From Faecalibacterium prausnitzii (GTDB lineage: Bacteria > Bacillota > Clostridia > Oscillospirales > Ruminococcaceae), in NCBI RefSeq assembly GCF_003324185.1, contig NZ_PXUP01000005.1, forward strand, positions 95,724 through 159,723: DNA of 64,000 nt. The letters are read 5' to 3'. Below are positions 1 through 9,555 of the stretch, piece by piece (the first letter of the stretch is position 1; every line of letters begins with the position of its first letter). The notes beneath the pieces were generated by a model, which did no database searches, was not told the origin of the DNA, and saw only the letters and a list, made by a program, of their open reading frames with translations. Position numbers and translations under genes: made by a program.

Positions 1-1956
1 GTGACCGAGGCCAAGGCTGCGCTGCGCAAGATGAAATTGCAGCTTTTGCAGGGGCAGTTGCAGCTGACCACCGGCACAGCCAGCGCCTACACCCAGTTCG
101 ATGCCGCACAAAAGCAGCTGGAAGAGGGCTGGGCAGAATACAACGCCGGGCAGACCCAGCTGGAAGAATCCCGCACCGAGTACGAGAGCCGGAAAGCCGA
201 GGCAGAGCAGAAGCTGGCGGACGGCCTTGCCCAGCTGAACGATGCCGAGGAGCAGGTGAGCCAGATCAAAAAGGGCGAGTGGTATGTGCTGGACCGCACC
301 TCCACCATGAGCTGCGTCACCTTTGCCCAGTACGCCGACCGCATGGACGCCATTGCCCGGGTGTTCCCGGTGTTCTTCTTCCTTGTGGCGGCGCTGGTGG
401 CTACCACCACCATGACCCGCATGGTGGACGAGAACCGCCTGCAGATGGGCACCTTAAAGGCGCTGGGCTATTCCAATTTCAGCATCGCGGGCAAGTATTT
501 GTTCTACGCGATGCTGGCCACCATTCTGGGCAGTATCGTCGGCATGGTGGTGGGCTTTGTGGTGTTCCCTATCATTATCTGGAACGCCTATCAGCTGGTG
601 TTCAGCCTGCCCACCTTCACCCTGCACTTCTACCCGAGCATGGCAGCTGCCAGTGTGGGCATCAGCGCCGCCGTCATCGGCTTTGCCACATGGTACGCCT
701 GCCGTTCCAGTCTGGCCGAAAAGACCGCAGCTTTGCTGCTGCCCCGGGCTCCCGTGGCGGGCAAGCGCATCCTGATGGAGCGCATCACCCCGCTGTGGTC
801 CCGGATGTCCTTCTCCCAAAAGACCACCGCCCGCAACCTGTTCCGGTATAAAAAGCGGTTCTTCATGACCGTGCTGGGCGTGGCGGGCTGTACCGCGCTG
901 CTGCTTATCGGCTTCGGCATACAGGATTCCCTGCTGCCCATCGTCACAAAGCAGTCTACGGAGCTGACCCACAACGATATGTCCATCACCCTCAGCGACC
1001 CCAAAGCCCTGACCATGGAGCAGGGGCTGGCAGAGGAGCTGGACAGCAACAGCGCTGTGCAGAACTGGGGCGCGGTGTATACCAAATCCACCACCATCTA
1101 CAATGCCGAAGGCGAGAGTGCAAGCGTGAGCATCGTGGCTGCGGCAAAGGACAGCGACCTGACCCGCTATGTTACCTTCCGCACCCGCAAGGGGCACAAG
1201 GCCATCAGCTTTGACAGCGGCAGCGCCATCCTGACCGAAAAGACCGCCGAGAACTTGGGCCTGCACACCGGCGATACCTTCTGGGTGGAGAACACCGAGG
1301 GTGCCCGGGTGGAGCTGACCCTGACCGGCATCACGGAAAACTATATGTTCACCCGGCTGTACCTCCCCCGCGCACAGCTGGAAAGCCTGCTGGGCACGGC
1401 AGAGATCCCGTGGAACACGGTCTACGGGCAGACCACCTGCACCGATGCTGCCGGGTACAACGCCCTGCGTACCGACCTGCTGGACTGCAACTATGTCAGC
1501 GGCATCAGCTTTACCGAGGACACCACCGAGCTGTTCGATAACCTCATCGTCAGTCTGGGCTATGTGGTGGTGCTGATCATCATCTGTGCGGCGGCTCTGG
1601 CGGCTGTGGTGCTGTATAACCTCATCAGCGTCAACCTTGGAGAGCGCAAAAAGGAGCTGGCGACCATCAAGGTGCTGGGCTTTTACGATCAGGAGGTGTA
1701 CCGCTACATCTTCCGCGAGATCGAGCTGCTGGCGCTCATCGGCTCCGGCGTGGGTCTGGCGCTGGGTGTGCCGCTGCACAAGTTCATTGTGTTGACCGTG
1801 GAGATGGATCAGCTCATGTTCATCCGCACCATCGCCCTCCGCAGCTACCTGCTGGCGGTGGCGCTGACCATGGTGTTTACCGTGGTGGTCTGCTTTGTCA
1901 TGCGGCGGCACGTCCGACGCATCAGCATGGTGGAAAGCATGAAGGCTCCGGAGTAA
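1..1956 (+). CDS. ABC transporter permease, FtsX/MacB type (5' end outside window)
   Basis: The frame is open at base 1, so the real start lies upstream. About 650 residues remain. An alanine/glutamine/glutamate-rich coiled coil (residues 1-90) is followed by a first FtsX-type core with several membrane segments (about 120-240, with the motif MGTLKALGYS), an extracellular domain (about 300-510) and a second FtsX core (about 515-640, with ELATIKVLGF). Each motif marks the cytoplasmic coupling helix before a membrane pair. This two-core layout with a coiled-coil extracellular stalk is that of large Firmicute permeases that work with a separate ATPase, which probably lies to the left. The substrate (lipid, peptide or cell-wall signal) cannot be read from sequence. 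A strong bidirectional terminator follows the stop. Confidence 0.88.
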   Translation: MTEAKAALRKMKLQLLQGQLQLTTGTASAYTQFDAAQKQLEEGWAEYNAGQTQLEESRTEYESRKAEAEQKLADGLAQLNDAEEQVSQIKKGEWYVLDRTSTMSCVTFAQYADRMDAIARVFPVFFFLVAALVATTTMTRMVDENRLQMGTLKALGYSNFSIAGKYLFYAMLATILGSIVGMVVGFVVFPIIIWNAYQLVFSLPTFTLHFYPSMAAASVGISAAVIGFATWYACRSSLAEKTAALLLPRAPVAGKRILMERITPLWSRMSFSQKTTARNLFRYKKRFFMTVLGVAGCTALLLIGFGIQDSLLPIVTKQSTELTHNDMSITLSDPKALTMEQGLAEELDSNSAVQNWGAVYTKSTTIYNAEGESASVSIVAAAKDSDLTRYVTFRTRKGHKAISFDSGSAILTEKTAENLGLHTGDTFWVENTEGARVELTLTGITENYMFTRLYLPRAQLESLLGTAEIPWNTVYGQTTCTDAAGYNALRTDLLDCNYVSGISFTEDTTELFDNLIVSLGYVVVLIIICAAALAAVVLYNLISVNLGERKKELATIKVLGFYDQEVYRYIFREIELLALIGSGVGLALGVPLHKFIVLTVEMDQLMFIRTIALRSYLLAVALTMVFTVVVCFVMRRHVRRISMVESMKAPE

Positions 1957-1976
1957 TTACAAAGCAAAACCATAAA

Positions 1977-2020
1977 AAGCACCCCCTGCAGTCTGTACGG
2001 GCAGACCGCAGGGGGTGCTT
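1977..2020. terminator. Bidirectional terminator between convergent genes
   Basis: Arms 1977-1995 and 2002-2020 form a 19-bp GC-rich stem with one mismatch and a 6-nt loop. A T-rich stretch lies on the right and an A-run on the left (T-run on the minus strand). It sits between the stops of the convergent FtsX and purine permease genes. Confidence 0.85.
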
Positions 2021-2042
2021 GGCTTTTTATACGCTCAGGGAA

Positions 2043-3413
2043 TCAGAGGAACACATACTTGAGGATGAACAGCACGGTGAGCACATACATCAGCGGGCTG
2101 ATCTTCTTCTCCTTGGCCTTGCCGGTGATCACATTGATGATGGTCCAGGAGATGATGCCGATGGCGATACCCTCGGAGATGCTGTAAGCGGTGGGCATAG
2201 CCAGAATGGTCAGGAAGGCGGGGATGCCCTCGCTGGGATCATTGAAGTCGATCTTGATGGCAGAACCCATCATGTAGAAGCCCACGATGATCAGAGCCGG
2301 AGCGGTAGCAAAGCTGGGGATGGTGAGGAACAGCGGGCTGAAGATGGTAGCCAGCAGGAACAGCACGCCGGTGGTCATAGCGGTCAGACCGGTGCGGCCG
2401 CCCTCGGTAACGCCGGAGGCGCTCTCCACGAAAGTAGTGGTGGTGGAAGTACCCAGCACAGCGCCCACGCAGGTGCCGATGGAGTCTGCCATCAGTGCGC
2501 CCTTGATGTTGGGCAGACGGCCGTCCTCGTCCAGCATATCAGCCTTGGAGGCCACGCCAATCAGGGTGCCCAGCGTGTCGAACAGGTCCACGAAGAGGAA
2601 GGAGAACATCACGGCGAAGAAGTTCAGCAGACCAACACCGGAGAAGTCGGTCTTGAACACCTGACCAAAGGTCTCGCCCAGTGCGGAGAAGTCAAAGCTG
2701 ACAAAGGCGGTGGGGATGACGGAGTACATGCCGGCATCCACATCGGGGACGTAGATACCGGTCAGCTCGCACACGATGCCCAGCAGCCAAGTGATCAGGA
2801 TGCCGTACAGGATGCCGCCCTTGACCCTTTTGACCAGCAGAATGGCGGTGATGACCACGCCCAGCAGAGCCAGAATAGCGCCCACGCCCACGCTGTGGAA
2901 GGTTGCGCCCTTGAAGTGCTGGTAGGTGACCAGCGTGGAATCGCTGTTGACGATCAGCTTGGCGTTCTGCAGGCCGACAAAGGCCACGAACAGGCCAATG
3001 CCCACGCTGACGGCGCTCTTCAGGGTCATGGGAATGGCGTTGAAGATGCCCTCGCGCACATTGGTCAGGGACAGTGCAATGAAGATGACGCCCTCAACAA
3101 AGACGGCCATCAGAGCCAGCTGCCAGCTGTAACCCATGGTCAGCACGACCGTGTAGGCAAAATAGGCGTTCAGGCCCATGCCGGGAGCTAGGGCAAAGGG
3201 ATAGTTGGCCAACACAGCCATCAGTGCGGTGGCAATGAAGGATGCCAGCGCAGTGGCGATCAGCACAGCCTTGGAATCCATGCCCGCTGCGGACAGGATG
3301 TTGGGGTTGACGGCAAGGATGTAGGCCATGGTCATGAAGGTAGTGATACCGGCCATGATCTCGGTCTTTACATCGGTGTGGTTTTCTTTCAGGTGAAAGA
3401 ACTTTTCTAACAT
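2043..3413 (-). CDS. NCS2 family purine permease (AzgA/PbuG type)
   Basis: This 456-residue polytopic membrane protein is of the AzgA-like guanine/hypoxanthine/adenine:cation symporter family. Visible family marks are TEIMAGITTFMTMAYILAVNP near the N-terminus, APGMGLNAYFAYTV, the ALMADSIGTCVGAVLGTSTTTTF segment and ESASGVTEGGRTGLTA. The start at 3413 is set by a consensus GGAGG six bases upstream; the longer open frame adds residues with no family resemblance. It is a single-gene unit with its own promoter (3479-3507). No purine riboswitch motif was found in its short leader, although relatives often have one. The exact purine transported is not readable from sequence. Confidence 0.92.
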   Translation of the reverse strand: MLEKFFHLKENHTDVKTEIMAGITTFMTMAYILAVNPNILSAAGMDSKAVLIATALASFIATALMAVLANYPFALAPGMGLNAYFAYTVVLTMGYSWQLALMAVFVEGVIFIALSLTNVREGIFNAIPMTLKSAVSVGIGLFVAFVGLQNAKLIVNSDSTLVTYQHFKGATFHSVGVGAILALLGVVITAILLVKRVKGGILYGILITWLLGIVCELTGIYVPDVDAGMYSVIPTAFVSFDFSALGETFGQVFKTDFSGVGLLNFFAVMFSFLFVDLFDTLGTLIGVASKADMLDEDGRLPNIKGALMADSIGTCVGAVLGTSTTTTFVESASGVTEGGRTGLTAMTTGVLFLLATIFSPLFLTIPSFATAPALIIVGFYMMGSAIKIDFNDPSEGIPAFLTILAMPTAYSISEGIAIGIISWTIINVITGKAKEKKISPLMYVLTVLFILKYVFL

Positions 3414-3440
3414 GAGAAACCTCCTGCTTCCAATAAAACA

Positions 3441-3464
3441 CTCCGCCGGTTGCGGACGGCGGAG
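3441..3464 (-). promoter_or_regulatory. GC-rich leader hairpin of the purine permease mRNA
   Basis: An 8-bp perfect stem (3441-3448 with 3457-3464) lies in the predicted 60-nt 5' leader, followed on the minus strand by TGTTTTATT and then the SD. It may stabilise the mRNA or act as a weak attenuator. No aptamer core was seen. Confidence 0.5.
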
Positions 3465-3478
3465 AAAGAACAGCTCCC

Positions 3479-3507
3479 ATTCTATCAGCTGAAAACGTTT
3501 TTGTCCA
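3479..3507 (-). promoter_or_regulatory. Sigma-A promoter of the purine permease gene
   Basis: On the minus strand, TGGACA (-35, 3502-3507), a 17-bp spacer and TAGAAT (-10, 3479-3484). Predicted initiation is near 3472, giving a leader of about 60 nt. Confidence 0.65.
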
Positions 3508-3639
3508 CACCAGAAACACACAAATTTCGCAATTTGTTCAAATTTTCTTAAATAAGTATGACTTATCTTACAAAAAATCTAGCATATTTTAGTAATTTGG
3601 ACGGAATGCAGGCACCTTGTGCAGAAAAAATGTCCGCGG

Positions 3640-3682
3640 AAAAAAGTAGTTCCGAAACACCCTGCGGGTGTTTCGGAACTAC
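3640..3682 (-). terminator. Terminator of the M16C peptidase gene
   Basis: A perfect 17-bp stem (3646-3662 with 3666-3682) with a 3-nt loop, followed on the minus strand by a T-run. It lies about 30 nt past the peptidase stop. Confidence 0.9.
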
Positions 3683-3713
3683 AAATAAAATATTTTTTAC
3701 AAATGACCGGCGC

Positions 3714-6467
3714 TTACAGCGTCTCTACCCGGTCGAACAGATCCTTTGCGGCTTCCACGGCGTCCTTGCTGCCAAAGGCTACCCGCACGCCGCCGGACAG
3801 CACATCAGACAGGGCAGCGGCCTGTGCTTTGAGCAGGGCAGCGTCCACGCTGCACAGCGCCTTGCGGTCGGCGGCGAGCATCTCGTCCGTGATGCCGCAG
3901 AAATACCGGTGATCCAGCTCCCGGGCGGCGGCACGCGCCTTGCGGGGCGTGTCCAGCTTGGCGGCGGTGCCCACGATGAATTCGTCCAGATCCCGGGCGG
4001 TGTAGTCCCGTGCGGCAAGGGCGGCGGGGGCGTGTGTAAAGGTATCGTAGCTTTCCCGCAGGTGGGGGTCCCGGTAGGTGTACAAAAACTCGATGCCGTC
4101 GGCACAGAGCATTCCGGTGCCGTAGGCACCGCCCACCTCCCGGATGGTGTGCCACAGGTATTCGTAGCTCATCACCCGCGCCAGCACCCGGCGGCGGCTG
4201 TCCAGGGGCATGGGCCAAGCCAACACATCGTAGTTCACGCCGCCGTCAATGATAAAGGCTTCGTTCACCGGGGGCGTCAGGGGCTGGGTGTAGGGCTGCG
4301 CCGGGGCGCGCCGGGCGGCGGCAAAGCGGCTTTCCGGCAGCAGGGTGCGCAGCTTTTCCAGTGCGTCCTCGGTGCCGTGCAGGCTGACGGTCAGGGCGGC
4401 AGTCTGCAGCACCCGGCTGCGCACAGCATCCAGTTTTGCGCCCAGTGCCGCCCAGTCGGCCTTTTCCAGCAGATTGCACAGGAAGTGGTAATAACTCACG
4501 CCGGTGCAGGCTTCGTCCGCAGCGCCCTCTACATAATAATGGGCGCGGGCACGGGTGGAGGCAAACTCGTTGCCCTGCTGGATAAACAGCTGTTCCATGC
4601 GCAATTTCAGCTGGCTGACCACCCGGGCATAGGCGGCTTCGGCGGCAGCGCCGGTAAGGACGGTATCGTACAGCCACTCGCCGCCGATCTCCACCGCCTT
4701 TTCCAGGCTGCGTTCCAGCAGGCTTAGGCAGAGGGTGAGTTTTGCGTGGCAGGGAGCGCCCTCCTGCCGCCCGGTCCAGAGATCCAGCTGGGCGCGGCTG
4801 TCGCCCAGCCATGTGCTGCGCAGGGTGTTCAGCTGCTGGGCGGTGTGGGCGGGGGTGTCCAGCTCGTCCAGCACATCGGTGAGCAGGTTCAGGTATTGCA
4901 GCTCCTCCGGGGTGACAGTGCCAAGATCATAGTAGAAATTCAGGTACAGGCTGCCGGCAGAGGGGTGGCGCAGCAGGGTGGCACCGGCCAGCTGCTCGGC
5001 GCTGCCCTGCGGGGTGGCATCGCCCGCGCCAAGGTCGGCGGCGGTGAGGGGGTGCTCCAGCACCAGCTTGCCATCGGTGCGCACCGGGGCGGCGGCTTCC
5101 TCGGTTTTGGGCGCGGTGGGAATTTGCAGCACCTGCACCGGGGCGGGGGCAAACAGCTCCCGCAGCAGGGTGTCGAACCATCCCTCTTCCAGCTTGCTGC
5201 GCAGGGCGGCGAAAAGCTTGTTCGTGTGCAGCAGCAGGGCGGCATTGCCGGTGTGCAGCCAGCCGGTAGCGGCGTTGATGGCATCCAGCACGCCGTCCGG
5301 CAGACTGCCCGGGCGCTCCAGCGAGGCAAACTCGGCCTCGTTCAAAGCGGCCAGCAGCAGGTCGTGAGGAATGCCGGTCTTTAGCAGCTCGTCCACGGCC
5401 TTGCGCACAGCGGGGGCAAACTTGCGGGCAGAATCCACCGTAGCGCCGCGCAGCAGCAGCTCCAAGGTGGGCTGCAGGGTGCTGTCGTCAAAGCCGATGT
5501 CGATATCTGCGCCCAGCTGCTCGGCCAGCAGCGCGGCCTTGAGGGGAGAACTGTTGGTGCTCAGCAGCGCACCCAGCAAAATCTCCACACCCAGCTGCCG
5601 CTCACGGTCGGCAAATGCGCCGGTGTACCATGCCAGTGCGCACTGCACCTCATCCGGCTTGGGTTGGTCGGTGTAGTAGGGCAGCTCCACGAATGCGCCG
5701 GGCTGCTCGTCCTGCATGGTCAGGCGGGGACGGGCAGCGGCCTTGGGCATCTTGGACAGGTAGTCCTTATCCAGCCGTGCCAGCTTATCGGCCATATCCA
5801 TCTTGCCGTACAGGGTGATGCAGCAGTTGTCGGCGCTGTAATGGCGGCGGTACACCCGCTGGTATTTCTCATAGGTCAGAGCGGGGATGGACGCCGGGTC
5901 GCCGCCGGACACAAAGCCGTAAGCGGTATCCGGGAACATCGCCCGCTGCAGGGCGTTTTGCAGCTGAGCATCCGGGGAGGCCAGCGCACCCTGCATCTCG
6001 TTGTAGACCACACCGCTGACCGTGCCGTCTGCATCCCGGTGCCAGCCCTCCTGCTCGAACACCGCAGAGTCCACCATAGCCAGCGGGCAGAACACCGCGT
6101 TCAGGTAAACGTCCATCAGGTTGCAGAAATCGGTCTCGTTGGGGGTAGCAAAGGGGTAGACCGTCTTGTCCGGGAAGGTCATCGCATTGAGGAAGGAAGC
6201 CATGCTGCTTTTGAGCAGCTGCACGAAGGGGGAGCTGACCGGGTATTTTTCGCTGCCCGCCAGCACGGAGTGCTCCAGAATGTGGAACACGCCGGTGTCA
6301 TCGGAGGGGAAGGTGCCGAAGCCGATGCCAAAGGCCTTGTTGACGTCCTCGTTCTCCACCAGCAGCACGGCTGCGCCGCTGACGTCATGGGTGAGCAGGG
6401 TCAAAGTACCGTGCTGCTCGGGGCAGTCCTCGGTGCGCAGGACGGTATAACCGGGATAGTGTGCCAT
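3714..6467 (-). CDS. M16C metallopeptidase, presequence protease (PreP/Cym1) homologue
   Basis: This 917-residue single-chain zinc peptidase has the length of the M16C family, in which two homologous halves close around short unfolded peptides. The inverted zinc motif HILEH is near residue 61 (FHILEHSVLAGSEKYP), followed by SSMASFLNAMTFPDKTVYPF and a downstream acidic segment (FEQEGWH) expected to supply the third zinc ligand. The C-terminal half has the family's R-Y pair region (EVGGAYGTGM). There is no signal peptide, so it is probably cytosolic and clears peptides. The ATG at 6467 is preceded by AAGGAG. A perfect terminator follows, so it is monocistronic or the last gene of its unit. Confidence 0.93.
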   Translation of the reverse strand: MAHYPGYTVLRTEDCPEQHGTLTLLTHDVSGAAVLLVENEDVNKAFGIGFGTFPSDDTGVFHILEHSVLAGSEKYPVSSPFVQLLKSSMASFLNAMTFPDKTVYPFATPNETDFCNLMDVYLNAVFCPLAMVDSAVFEQEGWHRDADGTVSGVVYNEMQGALASPDAQLQNALQRAMFPDTAYGFVSGGDPASIPALTYEKYQRVYRRHYSADNCCITLYGKMDMADKLARLDKDYLSKMPKAAARPRLTMQDEQPGAFVELPYYTDQPKPDEVQCALAWYTGAFADRERQLGVEILLGALLSTNSSPLKAALLAEQLGADIDIGFDDSTLQPTLELLLRGATVDSARKFAPAVRKAVDELLKTGIPHDLLLAALNEAEFASLERPGSLPDGVLDAINAATGWLHTGNAALLLHTNKLFAALRSKLEEGWFDTLLRELFAPAPVQVLQIPTAPKTEEAAAPVRTDGKLVLEHPLTAADLGAGDATPQGSAEQLAGATLLRHPSAGSLYLNFYYDLGTVTPEELQYLNLLTDVLDELDTPAHTAQQLNTLRSTWLGDSRAQLDLWTGRQEGAPCHAKLTLCLSLLERSLEKAVEIGGEWLYDTVLTGAAAEAAYARVVSQLKLRMEQLFIQQGNEFASTRARAHYYVEGAADEACTGVSYYHFLCNLLEKADWAALGAKLDAVRSRVLQTAALTVSLHGTEDALEKLRTLLPESRFAAARRAPAQPYTQPLTPPVNEAFIIDGGVNYDVLAWPMPLDSRRRVLARVMSYEYLWHTIREVGGAYGTGMLCADGIEFLYTYRDPHLRESYDTFTHAPAALAARDYTARDLDEFIVGTAAKLDTPRKARAAARELDHRYFCGITDEMLAADRKALCSVDAALLKAQAAALSDVLSGGVRVAFGSKDAVEAAKDLFDRVETL

Positions 6468-6515
6468 TTTTATTCTCCTTTACGGAATGTTTTTCACAGA
6501 GGATGCGCCTGCGGC

Positions 6516-6827
6516 TCAGCCGCCGAACAGGCCGAAAAAGCTGGTGTGGGTCACGCCCAGCACAAGGAAAAGAGCAATCAGGGCGAACAGCACGCCGATG
6601 ATGATGTCCATCTGGTGCACCGTGAGCGGAAATTTATCGTAAAGCTTTTCCTTGGGGTTTACAAAGTCCTTGCGGCCGTTGTCCAGCAGGCGCTTTTTGC
6701 CCTGCTCAAAATCGGCCTTCTGCGCCTGCAATTCTGCCTGCTGGCGGGCAAGTTCTGCCTCGCGGGCGGCCAGTGCGGCCTCGCGGCGTTCAAGCTCGGT
6801 CTGGGTATCCGGGGTGAGCTGTGCCAT
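6516..6827 (-). CDS. Small coiled-coil protein with C-terminal membrane helix
   Basis: This 103-residue protein was not recognised as a named family. Residues about 10-50 are an Ala/Glu/Gln/Arg heptad-like coiled coil (ELERREAALAAREAELARQQ), followed by a basic linker and one hydrophobic helix near the C-terminus (MDIIIGVLFALIALFLVLGV), giving a tail-anchored layout. The start at 6827 is set by GGAGGG with normal spacing. It lies 48 bp upstream of the M16C peptidase on the same strand, so the two could be co-transcribed. No function is claimed. Confidence 0.8.
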   Translation of the reverse strand: MAQLTPDTQTELERREAALAAREAELARQQAELQAQKADFEQGKKRLLDNGRKDFVNPKEKLYDKFPLTVHQMDIIIGVLFALIALFLVLGVTHTSFFGLFGG

Positions 6828-6884
6828 GGAAAGTCCCTCCTGTAAGCATAAGATGTTTTCCTTATGATACCACAAAAATGTGGA

Positions 6885-6920
6885 CAAAAAAAGCACCCGC
6901 AGTACAAAGACTGCGGGTGC
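6885..6920 (-). terminator. Terminator of the mgl operon
   Basis: A 10-bp perfect GC stem (6893-6902 with 6911-6920) followed on the minus strand by seven T. It lies just past the mglC stop. Confidence 0.9.
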
Positions 6921-6940
6921 AAAGGGGGATGATGAGGAGA

Positions 6941-7939
6941 TTACTTCTTAGCCAGATACTTGCGGATATCAATGGCGACAGCCACGATAATGACAAGGCC
7001 CTGAACGATGTAGGTGTAGGAGGAGTTGACGTTCATGAACTGCAGAGCGACCTTCATCAGCTCAAAGACCAGAACGCCGACCAGAACGCCGGGCACGGTG
7101 CCGACGCCGCCGGTGGTGGAAACACCGCCGATGGTGCAGGCTGCGATGGCGTCCAGCTCATAGCCCTGTGCGGTGTTGACGGATGCGCCGCCGGACTTTG
7201 CAGCCAGCAGGCAGCCGGCCAGACCGAACATGCAGGAAGCCAGAATGTAGATGCGGATCTTGGTAGCGTTGACGTTGACACCGGCCACCTCAGCAGCAGC
7301 CTCGTTGCCGCCGATGGCGTACATATACTTGCCGTGACGGGTCTTATTATACAGGAACCAGAAGCAGAAGGCCACGATCAGGGCGAACCAGATCAGCACG
7401 GGAATGGCAAGGAAGGTATCCTTTGCCAGTGCGGTGAAGTTGGAGTTCAGAGAGCCGATGGGGGTACCGCCGGTGTACACAAGGCAGATACCGTAGACCA
7501 CCTGCTGCATACCCAAGGTAGCAATGAAGGGCTGCACCTTCAGGTAGCTGACCACCAGACCGTTGCACAGACCCACGATGGCGCAGATGGCAATGACCAG
7601 AATGAACACCACGGGGGTGGACAGGGTGGGCATATTGGGATAGAACTTGCCGGAAGCGCCTTCGGTCTGCGCAAAAATGCAGGCAAGGCAGGCGGCAAAA
7701 CCAGCCAGACGGCCAGCGGACAGGTCGTTACCGGTGGTGATCAGGCAGCCGGAAATGCCCAGCGCAATGATGTAGCGGATGGACACGTTCTTGAACAGGT
7801 TGATCATGTTGGTGCCGGAGAAGAAGTTGGGGTGAATGATGCCAACGATCAGGGTGACGGCCAGCATCATCATGATAATGGCGTTGTTGCTGAGCCACTT
7901 GCCCACAGCCTTGCCATTCAATTTTTTGGTAGCTTCCAC
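6941..7939 (-). CDS. mglC: Galactose/methyl-galactoside ABC transporter permease MglC
   Basis: This 332-residue integral membrane permease belongs to the ribose/galactose (CUT2) ABC family. About ten hydrophobic segments are visible. Family signatures are the GCLITTGNDLSAGRLAGFAA region, QPFIATLGMQQVVYGICLVYTGG and the coupling loop NKTRHGKYMYAIGGNEAAAEVAGV. The start is a GTG at 7939 with AGGAGG upstream. It lies 18 bp after mglA on the same strand, forming the last gene of mglB-mglA-mglC, and is followed by a strong terminator. It forms the transmembrane pore that receives sugar from MglB and is driven by MglA. Galactose or glucose is the expected substrate from family knowledge. Confidence 0.93.
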   Translation of the reverse strand: MEATKKLNGKAVGKWLSNNAIIMMMLAVTLIVGIIHPNFFSGTNMINLFKNVSIRYIIALGISGCLITTGNDLSAGRLAGFAACLACIFAQTEGASGKFYPNMPTLSTPVVFILVIAICAIVGLCNGLVVSYLKVQPFIATLGMQQVVYGICLVYTGGTPIGSLNSNFTALAKDTFLAIPVLIWFALIVAFCFWFLYNKTRHGKYMYAIGGNEAAAEVAGVNVNATKIRIYILASCMFGLAGCLLAAKSGGASVNTAQGYELDAIAACTIGGVSTTGGVGTVPGVLVGVLVFELMKVALQFMNVNSSYTYIVQGLVIIVAVAIDIRKYLAKK

Positions 7940-7957
7940 GATAGACAGCCTCCTTAA

Positions 7958-9499
7958 TTACTGATTTGCCGCAGCTGCGTCAGGTGCGGTCTCGAACTGG
8001 GTAGCCAGCGCCATGATGTTCTCCTGCGTGGCATCCTTACCGTTGATAAAGCCGGTGATACGGCCATCGCACATGACCATGACACGGTTGGACATACCGA
8101 TGATCTCGCTCATTTCAGAGGAGATCATGATAATGCTCTTGCCCTGCTTGGCCAGATCGGCGATGATGCAGTAAATTTCATACTTTGCACCGACGTCGAT
8201 GCCGCGGGTAGGCTCGTCCAGAATGAGCACATCGGGGTTGTTGGCCAGCCAGCGGGCGATCAGCACCTTCTGCTGGTTGCCGCCGGAAAGGCTCTTGATC
8301 TGGGTCTTGGGGCTGGGCACCTTGATGGCCATCTTTTCCTTGTTGGTAGCCACCAGATCCAAAATCTTCTGGTTGTCCAGCATGATGGGGCCCTTGCGCA
8401 GGGCGTCCAGAGAAGCGATGGAGATGTTATCGGCAACGCTCAGCACGCCCAGAATGCCGGTAGCACGGCGGTCCTCGGTCAGCAGAGCAACGCTCTTGCG
8501 GATGGCATCGCGGGGCTGCTTGATGTTGACCTCTTCGCCCTTGATCCACACCTTACCGGAGGTATGGGCACGCAGGCCGAAGATGCCTTCCATCAGCTCG
8601 GTACGCTGTGCGCCCACCAGACCGGCAACGCCCAGGATCTCGCCCTTTTTCAGCTCAAAGCTGCAATGGCGGAAGGAGCGGGGATGGATGGAGGTGAAGT
8701 CCTCCACCTTCATCATGACCTCGTCCGAGGGCACGTTCTCCAGCGGGGGGAACAGGTTGGACAGCTCACGGCCGACCATCTTTGCAATGATCTCTTCCTT
8801 GGTCATGCTGGCAACGTCCCACTTGCCGATGTACTGGCCATCGCGCATGATGGTAACTTCGTCTGCGATGACCTTGATCTCGTCCATCTTGTGGCTGATG
8901 TAGACCAGAGCAACGCCCTGCTCCTTCAGCTCCCGCATGATGCGGAACAGGCTCTCGACCTCGTTTGCGGTCAGAGAGGAGGTGGGCTCGTCCAGGATCA
9001 GCACCTTGCAGTTGGCGGAAACGGCCTTGGCGATTTCCACCATCTGCATCTGGGCGATGCTCAAAGAGCCCAGCTTTGCATGGGGGTCGATGTCCAGCTT
9101 CAGTTTCTTCAGCAGTTCATCGGTATCTTTGTACATTTTGGCATGGTCCACAACAGTGACGATGCCGTATTTCTTAGTGGGGTAGCGTCCCAGCCAGATA
9201 TTCTCGGCCACGGTACGAGCCGGAATGGGCTGCAGCTCCTGATGCACCATGGCGATGCCGCGGTCCAGTGCATCCAGCGGGGTGGGGATGGTTACCTTCT
9301 GCCCCTCGTATTCGATCTCGCCCTCGTCCATCTTGTAAATGCCGAACATACATTTCATCAGAGTGGACTTACCGGCGCCGTTTTCGCCCATCAGAGCCAT
9401 GACTTTGCCGGGACGGAGCTCCAGCTGAGCATGATCCAGGGCTTTGACACCGGGGAAGGTCTTGACCACGCCTTTCATTACCAGACGGTATTCTGACAT
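7958..9499 (-). CDS. mglA: Galactose/methyl-galactoside ABC transporter ATPase MglA
   Basis: This 513-residue double-cassette ATPase is of CUT2 type. The N-terminal cassette has Walker A GENGAGKST, signature LSIAQMQ and Walker B VLILDEPTSSL. The C-terminal cassette has the usual degenerate Walker A (GLVGAQRTE), a canonical signature LSGGNQQK and Walker B VLILDEPTRGIDVG. Such asymmetry is normal for the family. The start at 9499 uses GGAGG about 10 nt upstream; the longer frame to 9583 has no SD. It is the middle gene of the operon. A GC hairpin in the 155-bp gap to mglB probably lowers expression of mglA/mglC relative to the binding protein. Confidence 0.95.
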   Translation of the reverse strand: MSEYRLVMKGVVKTFPGVKALDHAQLELRPGKVMALMGENGAGKSTLMKCMFGIYKMDEGEIEYEGQKVTIPTPLDALDRGIAMVHQELQPIPARTVAENIWLGRYPTKKYGIVTVVDHAKMYKDTDELLKKLKLDIDPHAKLGSLSIAQMQMVEIAKAVSANCKVLILDEPTSSLTANEVESLFRIMRELKEQGVALVYISHKMDEIKVIADEVTIMRDGQYIGKWDVASMTKEEIIAKMVGRELSNLFPPLENVPSDEVMMKVEDFTSIHPRSFRHCSFELKKGEILGVAGLVGAQRTELMEGIFGLRAHTSGKVWIKGEEVNIKQPRDAIRKSVALLTEDRRATGILGVLSVADNISIASLDALRKGPIMLDNQKILDLVATNKEKMAIKVPSPKTQIKSLSGGNQQKVLIARWLANNPDVLILDEPTRGIDVGAKYEIYCIIADLAKQGKSIIMISSEMSEIIGMSNRVMVMCDGRITGFINGKDATQENIMALATQFETAPDAAAANQ

Positions 9500-9555
9500 T
9501 CCGCAAAAGCCTCCTTTATGGTTGTTTACAGGCGGGCAGCTTTTTCTAAAATAAG

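Noticed and set aside
2019..3191. Long plus-strand open frame opposite the purine permease
   Set aside because: Low-complexity antisense shadow in GC-rich DNA (His/Gln/Asp-rich), with no SD; the minus strand encodes a clear membrane transporter.
3508..3640. Possible purine riboswitch upstream of the permease
   Set aside because: No conserved aptamer core, and the best promoter lies downstream of this region.
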